In this document: one piece after another, positions 26,250 to 34,433 of the stretch
Position numbering within the stretch: the first letter of the stretch is position 1
Layout: every line of letters begins with the position of its first letter
Source: Phyllobacterium endophyticum
Lineage (GTDB): Bacteria; Pseudomonadota; Alphaproteobacteria; Rhizobiales; Rhizobiaceae
DNA: 64,000 nucleotides
Assembly: GCF_003010935.1 (NCBI RefSeq)
Contig: NZ_PGGN01000003.1
Coordinates: 682,001 to 746,000, forward strand
Direction of reading: 5' to 3'
Program-made: the position numbers and the translations under genes
The notes under the pieces: generated by a model
Databases searched by the model: none
What the model was told of the DNA's origin: nothing
What the model saw: the letters and a program-made list of their open reading frames with translations, nothing else

Positions 26250-26840
26250 ATGACACTTGAAATCAGAAAGATCGCCACCTTTGTGGAAGAAACCATGATC
26301 GAGGGTGGCCGCAAGGCCGAGCGCCCCGTTACCATGGTCGTTGTGGCAGCAGTTTTGAAGAACCCCTGGGCAGGCAAAGGTTTCGTCGAGAACCTGCGCC
26401 CGGAAATCCTGCGTCTGGCACCACCGCTCGGGGCTGAAATGACCCGCCGTCTGGTGGCGTTGATGCCCGCTGACAAGGTCGAGGCCTACGGGAAAGCTGC
26501 GGCTGTTGGCGTCAACGGAGAGATCGAGCATGCTTCCGCGCTGATCCATACACTGCGCTTCGGCAACATGTTGCGGGAAGCCGTGAATGGTACGACATAT
26601 CTCAGCTTCACCAACACCCGCAACGCTCCGGGCTCGCTCTTGTCTCTGCCGATGACTCACAAAAGCGAAACCGGCAAACGCTCGCACTTCCTGACTGCAA
26701 CATTCCAGATAAACGATGCGCCCGCACCCGACGAGGTGCTGATCGCTATAGGCGCTTGCGACAATGGCCGCGCGCACCCGCGCATTGCTGACCGGTTTCA
26801 GGACATGGCGGAAATGGAACAGGAAAAGGCCTTGGTCTGA
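26250..26840 (+). CDS. amino acid synthesis (DUF1185) family protein
   Basis: 196 residues from the ATG at 26250; the longer frame to 26169 lacks similarity to the family start. The sequence matches the DUF1185 'amino acid synthesis' pattern: LEIRKIATFVEETMIEGGRKAERPVTMVVVAAVLKNPWAGKGFVENL, KVEAYGKAAAVGVNGEIEHASALIHTLRFGNMLREAV and a closing ADRFQDMAEM. No reaction is established for the family. It is the first gene of the plus-strand operon divergent from the ring-cleavage genes. Its association with LLM oxygenase/flavin reductase loci suggests a catabolic step, despite the family name. Confidence 0.82.
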   Translation: MTLEIRKIATFVEETMIEGGRKAERPVTMVVVAAVLKNPWAGKGFVENLRPEILRLAPPLGAEMTRRLVALMPADKVEAYGKAAAVGVNGEIEHASALIHTLRFGNMLREAVNGTTYLSFTNTRNAPGSLLSLPMTHKSETGKRSHFLTATFQINDAPAPDEVLIAIGACDNGRAHPRIADRFQDMAEMEQEKALV

Positions 26841-26873
26841 TACTGCGATTCGTCGGCGGGAGCATTGCAGAAA

Positions 26874-27800
26874 ATGACGTTTCTCTACCACGCGGACGCC
26901 GAGCGGGGCATGGAATGGGCTGCCCTTTTTGCGCAAAGGGCACCGGATATTGCCTTTTCTTTTCGGCCGCATGAGACCCATCCTGCTGATGTGCGCTATC
27001 TCGGCGTATGGCATCCTCCGGCTGATATCGTCACAACCTATCCCAACCTGCAGGTTCTGTTTTCACTGGGTGCTGGTGTGGACCAGATTGACTTGGCCGC
27101 CTTGCCATCGGATCTGCCTGTCGTGCGCATGATCGAACCCGGAATTTGCGACGGCATGGCAGAATATGCCACCCTTGGAGTTCTCGCGCTGCACCGGCAT
27201 CTCCTTTCCTATGTTTCGCAGCAAAGGCATGGCGACTGGCGCGGCATCCGGTTCGGTCCTGCTGCGGAGCTGCGCGTCGGCATAATGGGCCTCGGCGTCC
27301 TTGCGCGGGCCGTCATCAACAGGCTGCGTCCCTTTGGCTATGTTTTGTCTGGCTGGAGCCGTTCGGCCCATCAGATCGAGGGCGTGCACTGCCATTCAGG
27401 CGAGTCTGGACTTCCTGCATTCCTTGCGCACTGCAATATCGTGATCTGTCTCTTGCCGCTGACCGGTGAGACCGCCGGCATCCTCAATTCGACCCTGTTC
27501 AATATGCTTCCAAAGGGCAGCGCATTGATCAATTGCGGGCGGGGTGAACATCTGGTTCAGGCCGATCTATTGGTGGCTCTCGAGACGGGCCAGTTATCGG
27601 GTGCCGTTCTCGACGTGACCGACCCCGAGCCCCTTGCCGCGAACCATCCTTTCTGGTCGCACGAGAAAATATTGCTCACGCCGCACATAGCCAGCATGAC
27701 CCAGCCCGACACGGCGGTTGACGCGGTGATCGCCAACATTCGCCGCCATCGCAGTGGAACTGCAATGGTCGGTCTCGTCGACCGGACTCGTTCTTATTGA
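26874..27800 (+). CDS. D-2-hydroxyacid dehydrogenase, glyoxylate/hydroxypyruvate reductase A type
   Basis: 308 residues from the ATG at 26874 (GGGAG 11 bases upstream); a TTG nine bases earlier is possible. The GhrA-type subgroup is recognised by the nucleotide motif VGIMGLGVLARAVINRLRPFGYVLSGWSRS, the catalytic Arg in INCGRGEHLVQADLLVALE, the Glu region AVLDVTDPEPLAANHPFWSHEKILLTPHIASMT and its His. It reduces 2-oxoacids such as glyoxylate or hydroxypyruvate with NAD(P)H. Its stop overlaps the region just before the next gene by a few bases. A role in recycling an oxoacid by-product of the pathway is inference. Confidence 0.86.
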   Translation: MTFLYHADAERGMEWAALFAQRAPDIAFSFRPHETHPADVRYLGVWHPPADIVTTYPNLQVLFSLGAGVDQIDLAALPSDLPVVRMIEPGICDGMAEYATLGVLALHRHLLSYVSQQRHGDWRGIRFGPAAELRVGIMGLGVLARAVINRLRPFGYVLSGWSRSAHQIEGVHCHSGESGLPAFLAHCNIVICLLPLTGETAGILNSTLFNMLPKGSALINCGRGEHLVQADLLVALETGQLSGAVLDVTDPEPLAANHPFWSHEKILLTPHIASMTQPDTAVDAVIANIRRHRSGTAMVGLVDRTRSY

Positions 27801-27805
27801 GGAAT

Positions 27806-29281
27806 ATGATGAACCCGCTTGGACTAAACGACCCGACCCTGTTCGTACAGCAAGCCTATATCGGCGGTAGATGGACAGACGCATCCGGCTGCCAAACGCT
27901 TAACGTAGACAATCCATATTCTGGCGCCATCATAGGCAGCGTGCCTGACTGCGGTCGCGATGATACCTCTGAAGCCATTGCCGCCGCGGATCTTGCCTTG
28001 CGCAACTGGCGTGCCAGACCGGCAGCAGAAAGAGCAGCGCTCCTGGAGCGCTGGCACGCGCTCATCATTGACAATGCTCCTGATCTGGCACGGATCATGA
28101 CTGCGGAACAGGGAAAGCCACTGGCGGAAGCGGAAGGCGAAGTGCGTTATGGCGCAAGCTTCGTGAAATGGTTTGCCGAAGAGGCCCGTCGCATCTGCGG
28201 GTTTACCGTTCCCGCTCCGACGGCTGACCGGCGAATCATGATGATGAAGGAAGCTGTCGGCGTTACCGCTGCCATTACCCCCTGGAATTTTCCAAATGCC
28301 ATGATCACCCGCAAAGCCGCCCCGGCGCTGGCCGCCGGATGCACTATCGTCGTCAAACCCTCGGAACTCACACCATTTTCCGCGCTGGCGTTGGCGGTGC
28401 TGGCCGAACGTGCCGGTTTGCCGGAAGGGGTAATCAGCGTCGTCACTGGCCGTCCGGAAGCCATTGGAGCAATGCTGACAGAAAGCGCCACCGTGCGAAA
28501 AATTTCTTTTACCGGATCAACTCGCGTCGGTGCCATGCTGATGCAGCAAAGTTCGGCGACTCTGAAACGCCTCAGTCTTGAGCTGGGTGGCAATGCTCCA
28601 TTTATCGTGTTTGACGATGCGGATATCGAGCTTGCGGTTAGCGGCGTTATCGCCAGCAAATTCCGCAATGCCGGTCAAACCTGCATATGCGCAAATCGTA
28701 TCCTGGTGCAGGACGAGATCTACGATCGTTTTGCTACAAGACTGGTGGAAGCAGTCGGCAAGTTGCGCACTGGTGACGGGCTTGTCGCCGGCAGCACCAT
28801 TGGACCGCTGATAAACGCGGCTGCGGTCGCGAAGGTACGCGTGCATGTAAGCGACGCGCTTGGAAAAGGCGGGACACTCCTCACGCCCGCAGACGCGGAC
28901 AAAGGTGGCGGCCGCATCGTATCGCCAGTCATCGTCGGCAATGCCACGACCGCCATGCTTCTTGCCAATGAGGAAACGTTCGGCCCGGTTGCTCCGCTCT
29001 TTCGCTTCCAAGCAGAAAGCGAGGCTATTCATATAGCCAATGCAACCCCTTACGGACTCGCCGCCTATTTCTATACGCGCGATCTCAACCGGTCCTGGCG
29101 TGTCGCCGAACAATTAGAATTCGGCATGGTTGGCCTCAACACAGGCAGCATTTCCATGGAAGTTGCACCTTTCGGCGGGGTCAAGCAATCCGGCATAGGC
29201 CGTGAGGGCGGCGCACTGGGGATCGAGGAATATCTCGAAGTCAAAAGCTTTCACATCGCCGGCCTCGACGCCGTCTACTAG
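27806..29281 (+). CDS. succinate-semialdehyde-type dehydrogenase (GabD/TgnE-like)
   Basis: 491 residues. The ATG at 27806 follows GAGG and lies six bases after the reductase stop. The ALDH core has AAITPWNFPNAMITRKAAPALAAGCTIVVKP, FTGSTRVGAMLMQQ, SLELGGNAPFIVFDDADIELAV and the catalytic Cys in GQTCICANR. The ELGGNAPFIVFDDAD and EVAPFGGVKQSGIGREGG stretches are typical of NADP-dependent succinic semialdehyde dehydrogenases. The proposed role is oxidation of succinic semialdehyde to succinate, the last step of both the trigonelline-type route and GABA degradation. The following aminotransferase fits the same product. Confidence 0.88.
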   Translation: MMNPLGLNDPTLFVQQAYIGGRWTDASGCQTLNVDNPYSGAIIGSVPDCGRDDTSEAIAAADLALRNWRARPAAERAALLERWHALIIDNAPDLARIMTAEQGKPLAEAEGEVRYGASFVKWFAEEARRICGFTVPAPTADRRIMMMKEAVGVTAAITPWNFPNAMITRKAAPALAAGCTIVVKPSELTPFSALALAVLAERAGLPEGVISVVTGRPEAIGAMLTESATVRKISFTGSTRVGAMLMQQSSATLKRLSLELGGNAPFIVFDDADIELAVSGVIASKFRNAGQTCICANRILVQDEIYDRFATRLVEAVGKLRTGDGLVAGSTIGPLINAAAVAKVRVHVSDALGKGGTLLTPADADKGGGRIVSPVIVGNATTAMLLANEETFGPVAPLFRFQAESEAIHIANATPYGLAAYFYTRDLNRSWRVAEQLEFGMVGLNTGSISMEVAPFGGVKQSGIGREGGALGIEEYLEVKSFHIAGLDAVY

Positions 29282-29306
29282 CTGCACAAATACCGGAGAC
29301 CACCTG

Positions 29307-30590
29307 ATGACCAGTACCGCCCCAAAGACGCAGGATTTGCTTGAGCGGCGTGACCGCAATATCGCGCGCGGCATTGCTACCGCTCACCCCATTCTTGCCA
29401 GCAAGGCGAAAGGGACCGAACTTTGGGATGTGGAGGGCAGACGCTATCTGGATTTCGTTGGTGGAATCGGAGTCCTCAATGTCGGGCATAACCATCCGCG
29501 GGTCGTCGACGCCGTGAAGAGACAGATCGAGACCTTGTCCCATGCCTGTTTCCAGGTTCTCGGCTATGAGCCCTATGTCGCGCTGGCGGAAAAACTGAAT
29601 ACCTTGATTGGAAAGGACTACAAAAGCGCCTTTTTCACCTCTGGCGCGGAGGCTGTCGAAAATTCGGTGAAGATTGCTCGCGGTTACACCAATCGCCCGG
29701 CCGTCATTGCATTTCGTGGCGGCTTTCATGGCCGCACATTGCTAGGTGTTTCGCTGACGGGAATGAGCCAGCCCTACAAGCAGAATTTCGGTCCGTTCGC
29801 ACCAGAGATTTTCCATATTCCGTACCCCAATGCCTATCGGGGTGTAACCACTGCCGATGCGCTCGCGGCCCTTGCAGAGGTCTTCGCAACAGACGTCGCC
29901 CCGGAGCGCGTAGCCGCCATCATTATCGAGCCTGTGCAGGGCGACGGGGGTTTCCATCCTGCCCCGGTGAATTTCGTCGCGGCGCTCCGTGAGATAACAA
30001 ACAAGCACGGCATTGTCCTTATTCTGGACGAGATACAGACAGGATTTGGACGGACAGGCGAGATGTTCGGTTTTCAGCACTCGGGCATCGAGCCCGATCT
30101 CGTAACCATTGCTAAGAGCTTGGCCGGAGGCCTCCCTCTGTCAGCCGTCGTTGGGAAAGCAGAGATCATGGATGCGCCAACACCGGGCGGTCTTGGCGGA
30201 ACCTATGGTGGCAACGCCCTCGCCTGTGCTGCCGCATTGGCCGTCATCGAGACATTCGAACGGGATGATATACTTAGGAACGGAAGACAACGCGCAGCGC
30301 AATTACGAAAAGGGTTGATAGCCCTCCAGCAAAGACATGCCTTCATCGGCGATGTCAGAGGATTAGGCTTTATGCTGGCTATCGAGATCGTCAGCGATCG
30401 CGCAACGAAGGCACCGGATGCCGATCGGACACAACATGTGCTCGATGAAGCCCGCAAAGGCGGACTGCTTCTCATTAAGTGCGGCATTCATCGCAACACG
30501 GTTCGCTTTCTCGCACCGCTTGTCGCTACTGAAGCTGAAATCGATGAAGCGCTGGCCGCCCTTGGCGAAGCATTGGAGCGCGTTGATTAA
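29307..30590 (+). CDS. 4-aminobutyrate-type aminotransferase (GabT-like, class III PLP)
   Basis: 427 residues from the ATG at 29307 with GGAG upstream; the longer frame to 29202 lies inside the preceding gene. Class III aminotransferase features are FFTSGAEAVENSVKIARGYTNRPAVIAFRGGFHGRT, the LILDEIQTGFGRTGEMFGF segment, and the PLP Lys in TIAKSLAGGLPLSAVVG. The N-terminus (RRDRNIARGIATAHPILASKAKGTELWDVEGRRYLDFVGGIGVLNVGHNHP) is characteristic of GABA transaminases. It converts GABA or a similar omega-amino acid with 2-oxoglutarate to the semialdehyde, feeding the preceding dehydrogenase. It is the last gene of the operon. Confidence 0.87.
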   Translation: MTSTAPKTQDLLERRDRNIARGIATAHPILASKAKGTELWDVEGRRYLDFVGGIGVLNVGHNHPRVVDAVKRQIETLSHACFQVLGYEPYVALAEKLNTLIGKDYKSAFFTSGAEAVENSVKIARGYTNRPAVIAFRGGFHGRTLLGVSLTGMSQPYKQNFGPFAPEIFHIPYPNAYRGVTTADALAALAEVFATDVAPERVAAIIIEPVQGDGGFHPAPVNFVAALREITNKHGIVLILDEIQTGFGRTGEMFGFQHSGIEPDLVTIAKSLAGGLPLSAVVGKAEIMDAPTPGGLGGTYGGNALACAAALAVIETFERDDILRNGRQRAAQLRKGLIALQQRHAFIGDVRGLGFMLAIEIVSDRATKAPDADRTQHVLDEARKGGLLLIKCGIHRNTVRFLAPLVATEAEIDEALAALGEALERVD

Positions 30591-30775
30591 CGACCGATCC
30601 AGGAAGAGACTATCGGGAAGGATTATTTTCACTGGGCGCCTTGAAAGAATACGAACCGTGGCCACCATTGAGGATGGTAAATCGGCCAGCATGTAAAACC
30701 CACCGCCTCAAAATGCTGCAACCGGATAGTTTTTATCACCAAATGGTGCTATTTCCCGCGCTTCAATCAGGGAGC

Positions 30776-30904
30776 TACAGCATTGCCCATCCAGCACGGC
30801 TGAATTTTGGCCATGGCTTTTCCTATGCCTGTGCGAAGGATCATCGGTTATCCTTGCTTTTCAGGGGCAATGACTTTTCACAAACCGACATCGAGGCGGC
30901 ATAA
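30776..30904 (+). pseudogene. VapC (PIN-domain toxin) C-terminal relic
   Basis: The frame ending at 30904 translates as HPARLNFGHGFSYACAKDHRLSLLFRGNDFSQTDIEAA, which matches the last 40 residues of VapC toxins (family pattern HPARLNFGDC..YACAK...LLFKGDDFS.TDI). The acidic residue of NFGD, part of the PIN-domain active site, is His here. Everything upstream is missing, and no antitoxin gene precedes it. It is a dead remnant of a toxin-antitoxin pair. The rest of 30591-31403 shows no gene. Confidence 0.75.
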
Positions 30905-31403
30905 CGCAGTTTGGAAAGGGAGCGATGTTCCCTCGCCCCCTTCGCAAAGGCTTCCCCCCTCTCCCGTCCTTGCTCCTGTGTTGGTGCGCCCATCGGACGG
31001 GCGGTATCACCATATGGCCATTAGCCCGGTAGCAACGTGAAGATGATCAGAAACTACCGACAAGAAAATATCGCTGATATTTCAGTAGCATCGCGTCGAG
31101 AACTCACGAAGAAACCGGACTATTCGATTTTGAGATTTGTAGGTTTTTGCAACCTATGACACGCGGCCTTCCGGGAAAAAACCAACAACATCACTGCTTC
31201 TTCTTCCACGCCAATATTACAGGAACGGCTTGGCAACATGCCGAACATCACGGGAGGAGGTGTGCCTATACCTTTAGAACTGTTCTGGTGGAATTTGACC
31301 AACGGAGCGCCAAACCTGAGTACCGGGCATGGCGATCTGCTTCATGTTTTGTCATCAATGTCCTGGACCCGTTGCATCGCAGGTATTGTGAGAAACGATA
31401 AAT
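30905..31403. other. 499-base region without a gene
   Basis: Only short unassignable frames are present. The stretch lies between two decayed genes and is AT-richer than its surroundings in places. No repeat ends or terminal inverted repeats of an insertion sequence were recognised. Confidence 0.5.
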
Positions 31404-31932
31404 ATGGTGAAACCCGCCATCTATATAACTGGCGCATCGTGTTCGGGCGTAACGACGCTCGGTCGCGCTGTCGCTGCATCATCGGAGGTGGCCCATGTGG
31501 ACTGCGATGATTTCGATGGCTTTCGACAAGTCCTCCGTTCACGACCAAGCGTCCACCTGCGGATCGCGTGGGCTTGATAGAAGAAGCATTGGAAGAGAAG
31601 GGCTGGGTATTATCCGGCTCATTCGATGGTTGGGAGACACTCTTATCGAGGAGGTTGATATGATCGTGTTTGTCTACGCTCCTACGCCCATACGGATGGA
31701 ACGCCTTATTTCCCGGGAATGGCATGGGGACTAGGTATTGGCTTCGGGCGATATGTACGAAATCCATACCGCTTTTGCCGCTTGGGCCGCCCAGTACGAC
31801 AAACCGGACTTCCCGGAACGAAATATCGCTCGGCACAACGCTTGGTTAGAGCGGCAAACTGCCCCCGTGCTGTGCCTTGATGGAACCCAAGAGCCGCAGG
31901 CTCTTGTATCCAGCGTGCTGTCCAGTCAATAA
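31404..31932 (+). pseudogene. adenylate-kinase-like P-loop ATPase, broken by two frameshifts and a stop
   Basis: The gene starts at 31404 (VKPAIYITGASCSGVTTLGRAVAASSEVAHVDCDDF) with a P-loop-like GASCSGVTT. A one-base loss near 31513 shifts to KRPPADRVGLIEEALEEKGWVLSGSFDGW. A second loss near 31630 shifts to TLIEEVDMIVFVYAPTPIRMERLISREWH. An in-frame TAG near 31732 precedes SGDMYEIHTAFAAWAAQYDKPDFPERNIARHNAWLERQTAPVLCLDGTQ, ending at 31932. Joined across these lesions, the pieces give one continuous small AAA-type kinase fold. The reading is a recent pseudogene, unless the assembly is faulty here. Confidence 0.8.
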
Positions 31933-32011
31933 TGCCACGCTAGATCGGGCTTTTTTGGACCACCGGCGTGTGCCGAGTTTTAATTCGCGCTTTGGGTGGC
32001 TTCCATTGCAA

Positions 32012-32884
32012 TCACGACCGCCCTGCGCTGATCGGCCGAAACGCCTCCCTGATCATCGTGGCCATACCATCGATAGCGGCGCTTTTCATGCGAGGATTGC
32101 GTCTGAGAACCACGTTCGAGGAATCAATCGGACGGTAGCCATCTGCTTCCGTAAGGGCGCGGCAACCGGCCGGGATATTGCTGCTGGCAAGGGGCGCGAT
32201 CGCCAGACCCGATACGGCTGCGATCTTGAGGCCGCCACTCGTGTCGCAACTATAGGCAACGCGATAGTTAATCTTGGCTTTGTCCAAGGATCCGATAGCG
32301 AATTTCTTACACCAGTTGGAGCGCTCATAGATCGCAACCGGGACGATGTCATTCTCATGAACGCAGTGCACTTCCGAAGTCACCCAAACCGTCGGATCAA
32401 CAAAAAGCACCTCCCCGCTCGTCGGCTGTTCCTGGTCGAAAATTACCGCGAGGTCGAGTTCGTCTGCGTCGATGGCCGCTAGCTGTGCGGCCGAATAGCC
32501 ACATTTCACAGTCACTTCGACATGCGGATGCTGGTTGGCAAAGGCTGCCAACGCCCGCGGCAGTATAGTGTAGCCATACTCTTCCGGAATACCGATCCGG
32601 ACAGGACCCCCGAGCGGCTTTGCCCGGATCGCGGCGGCCGCCTCGTCCAGCAATCCAATAATCCGGTTGGCGCTGGTGAGCAGGCGCTTTCCTTGCGGAG
32701 TCAACGTCACGCCGCGTGAACCCCGCTCAAAAAGAATTTCACCCAAGGTTTCTTCCAGCTTCCTGATCTGAATGCTGACAGCCGATTGGGTTCTGCCGAC
32801 TTGTTCTGCGGCGCGGGTGACATTCCCGGCAGCAGCCACGGCCACAAACGTACGCAGCAGTTCACTGTCTAATGGCAGATTCAC
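32012..32884 (-). CDS. LysR-family transcriptional regulator
   Basis: 290 residues. The N-terminal winged helix is SELLRTFVAVAAAGNVTRAAEQVGRTQSAVSIQIRKLEETLGEILFERGSRGVTLTPQGKRLL (residues about 7-70), followed by the two-lobed substrate-binding domain with PVRIGIPEEYGYTILPRALAAFANQHPHVEVTVKCG. The effector is unknown. It diverges from the small DUF1127 gene, a pairing often seen in alphaproteobacteria. It lies inside a stretch of decayed genes and appears intact itself. Confidence 0.9.
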   Translation of the reverse strand: MNLPLDSELLRTFVAVAAAGNVTRAAEQVGRTQSAVSIQIRKLEETLGEILFERGSRGVTLTPQGKRLLTSANRIIGLLDEAAAAIRAKPLGGPVRIGIPEEYGYTILPRALAAFANQHPHVEVTVKCGYSAAQLAAIDADELDLAVIFDQEQPTSGEVLFVDPTVWVTSEVHCVHENDIVPVAIYERSNWCKKFAIGSLDKAKINYRVAYSCDTSGGLKIAAVSGLAIAPLASSNIPAGCRALTEADGYRPIDSSNVVLRRNPRMKSAAIDGMATMIREAFRPISAGRS

Positions 32885-32986
32885 AAAGATGCTCGCGATA
32901 AAAATTTCAGATGACAGCCATGAATTCTATTTGTTTGTTAAATGTCAAGCCGCGGCCGATCCTCTATCGGTCCCGGGAGCGCCAGA

Positions 32987-33166
32987 ATGCATAACGTCCG
33001 ACATCGTGTGATAAGATTCTTCAAAACCTGGAGGGCCGCCAGACGTGAGCGGCGGTTATTAATGGACATCCTGTGCAAGCCAGGTGATCGATTGCTCGTC
33101 GACGCCGGCATCACCAGGGAGGAGGCACTTCGGGTCGTTCGCGGCAATTTGAAGACGTCGCTCTAG
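32987..33166 (+). CDS. DUF1127 domain small basic protein
   Basis: 59 residues from the ATG at 32987 (GGGAG seven bases upstream); a longer frame to 32942 exists. It is very basic in the middle (FFKTWRAARRERRLL) and ends with the DUF1127 core GDRLLVDAGITREEALRVV, a variant of the usual LLRDIGLTREE. Short DUF1127 proteins in alphaproteobacteria act in RNA turnover and in nutrient responses such as phosphate and carbon. It is divergently arranged with the LysR gene. Confidence 0.8.
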   Translation: MHNVRHRVIRFFKTWRAARRERRLLMDILCKPGDRLLVDAGITREEALRVVRGNLKTSL

Positions 33167-33643
33167 TGGCATTCGTCTGTCCCGCAATGTATCTCCAAAA
33201 TGCGTGCACCACCGATGGTTTGATTTTCGATACCATCGAGGGGCGGGATACCACACTGAAACTGTTCCGGAGGCAGGCCGATTACGTCAGCCCAACACAC
33301 GAAATCGCTGGCGATAAGGAAGGGAACTCATTTCGTCTGGCCGGCAGCATTCAGCAGCATGGCAAACGCCTGCCCTTCCATTGACGAGCCAGCTGGCGCT
33401 GTATAAGCGTGGTGCCGATGTCGCGTCCGTTACTGAAATCAAAGCAAGGGTTCTTCCGTGTTTGTCAGTCATCCTGCCTGTTTTTAGGATCACCCCGGAC
33501 GATATGGAATTCTTTGCCTTCGAGGAGTCCGAGCTGACCCAAGGGAAATAGACAGGGATCAGCCAAAGACGATCCACGCTGGCCCATGGCTATCGCATGG
33601 GACAGGTGCTGTTGCCCGCAGGATTTCTTGCTGAGTCCTTGCT
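33167..33643. other. 477-base region without a confident gene
   Basis: A plus-strand frame from about 33383 to 33551 (ending ITPDDMEFFAFEESELTQGK) reads like the tail of a protein but has no matching start, so it may be a relic. Nothing else was recognised. Confidence 0.4.
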
Positions 33644-33853
33644 TCAAAGCACGCTCAACTGATCAGCTGATGTTTTGCCTGCTCTCTTGTCCTGCACAAG
33701 CTCGTAACTAATCTTCTGACCATCATTGAGGCTGCGCAATCCCGCGCGCTCAACCGCAGAGATATGGACAAACACATCTGTGCCGCCGTCGTCGGGCTGG
33801 ATAAAGCCAAAGCCTTTTGTCGAATTGAACCACTTAACGGTGCCTTTGGCCAT
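33644..33853 (-). CDS. cold shock protein (CspA family)
   Basis: 69 residues from the ATG at 33853 with GGGAGAG upstream. It is a single cold-shock domain: [39 protein letters not shown] with RNP1 (KGFGFI) and RNP2 (VFVHI). It binds single-stranded RNA or DNA and acts as an RNA chaperone. The frame is open for 11 more codons upstream, but this start matches the family exactly. It stands alone between decayed genes. Confidence 0.95.
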   Translation of the reverse strand: MAKGTVKWFNSTKGFGFIQPDDGGTDVFVHISAVERAGLRSLNDGQKISYELVQDKRAGKTSADQLSVL

Positions 33854-34046
33854 GTGAACTCTCCCTGTCGCAATACGGAGCAACACATCGATAGCGCGAT
33901 ATACCCATCGTCACAAGGACGTCGCTCGATATGGTCGTGATACTCGGCATCGAACGTTTTGTTCAAATTCGCCTGCCATTGATAAAATCTGGAGGCCGCA
34001 TGGATTAACCGCGATCTGGGTCGACAGCTATTCAACTCGTTCATCA

Positions 34047-34303
34047 TGGCGGCTGGACACTCTCGGTTTTGCCAAAGAAGTTGCGCGGGAAGGCATACCC
34101 GTCAACTGCATTCGCCCTGGGCACATCTACACGGACATGCATGCCAGCGGCGGAGAGCCGGCACGGGTGGATCGCGTCAAGGACTCGATACCCATGGGAC
34201 GAGGCGGCCAACCTGAAGAGGTGCCCGGGCGATCCTATGGCTGGCAGGCGACGAAGCCTCCTTCATCACAGGCACGTTCCTCGATGTCACCGGCGGTAAA
34301 TAA
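34047..34303 (+). pseudogene. C-terminal fragment of an SDR oxidoreductase
   Basis: The frame around 34059-34216 gives TLGFAKEVAREGIPVNCIRPGHIYTDMHASGGEPARVDRVKDSIPMGRGGQPEEV. After a one-base loss near 34218 it continues ARAILWLAGDEASFITGTFLDVTGGK and stops at 34303. This is the last third of a classical SDR (after the YxxxK). The N-terminal two thirds are absent. It is a truncated and frameshifted remnant, unrelated in position to the intact phn genes downstream. Confidence 0.8.
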
Positions 34304-34433
34304 GCAACGGAGTGCGGCGCCCGGCTCTGGCAATGATTGCGTACGGCTGATGAATGGCCCCAGCACCTGAACTGTTGGCCTCTTTGCCGCTACGGCGAGC
34401 GCGCGATGCACCGGTGCGGGCAGTAGAACTTAC

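Noticed and set aside
26136-27014. 292-codon minus-strand frame antisense to the DUF1185 gene
   Set aside because: Composition is rich in His, Cys and Gln as in shadow frames; the plus strand encodes a recognised family.
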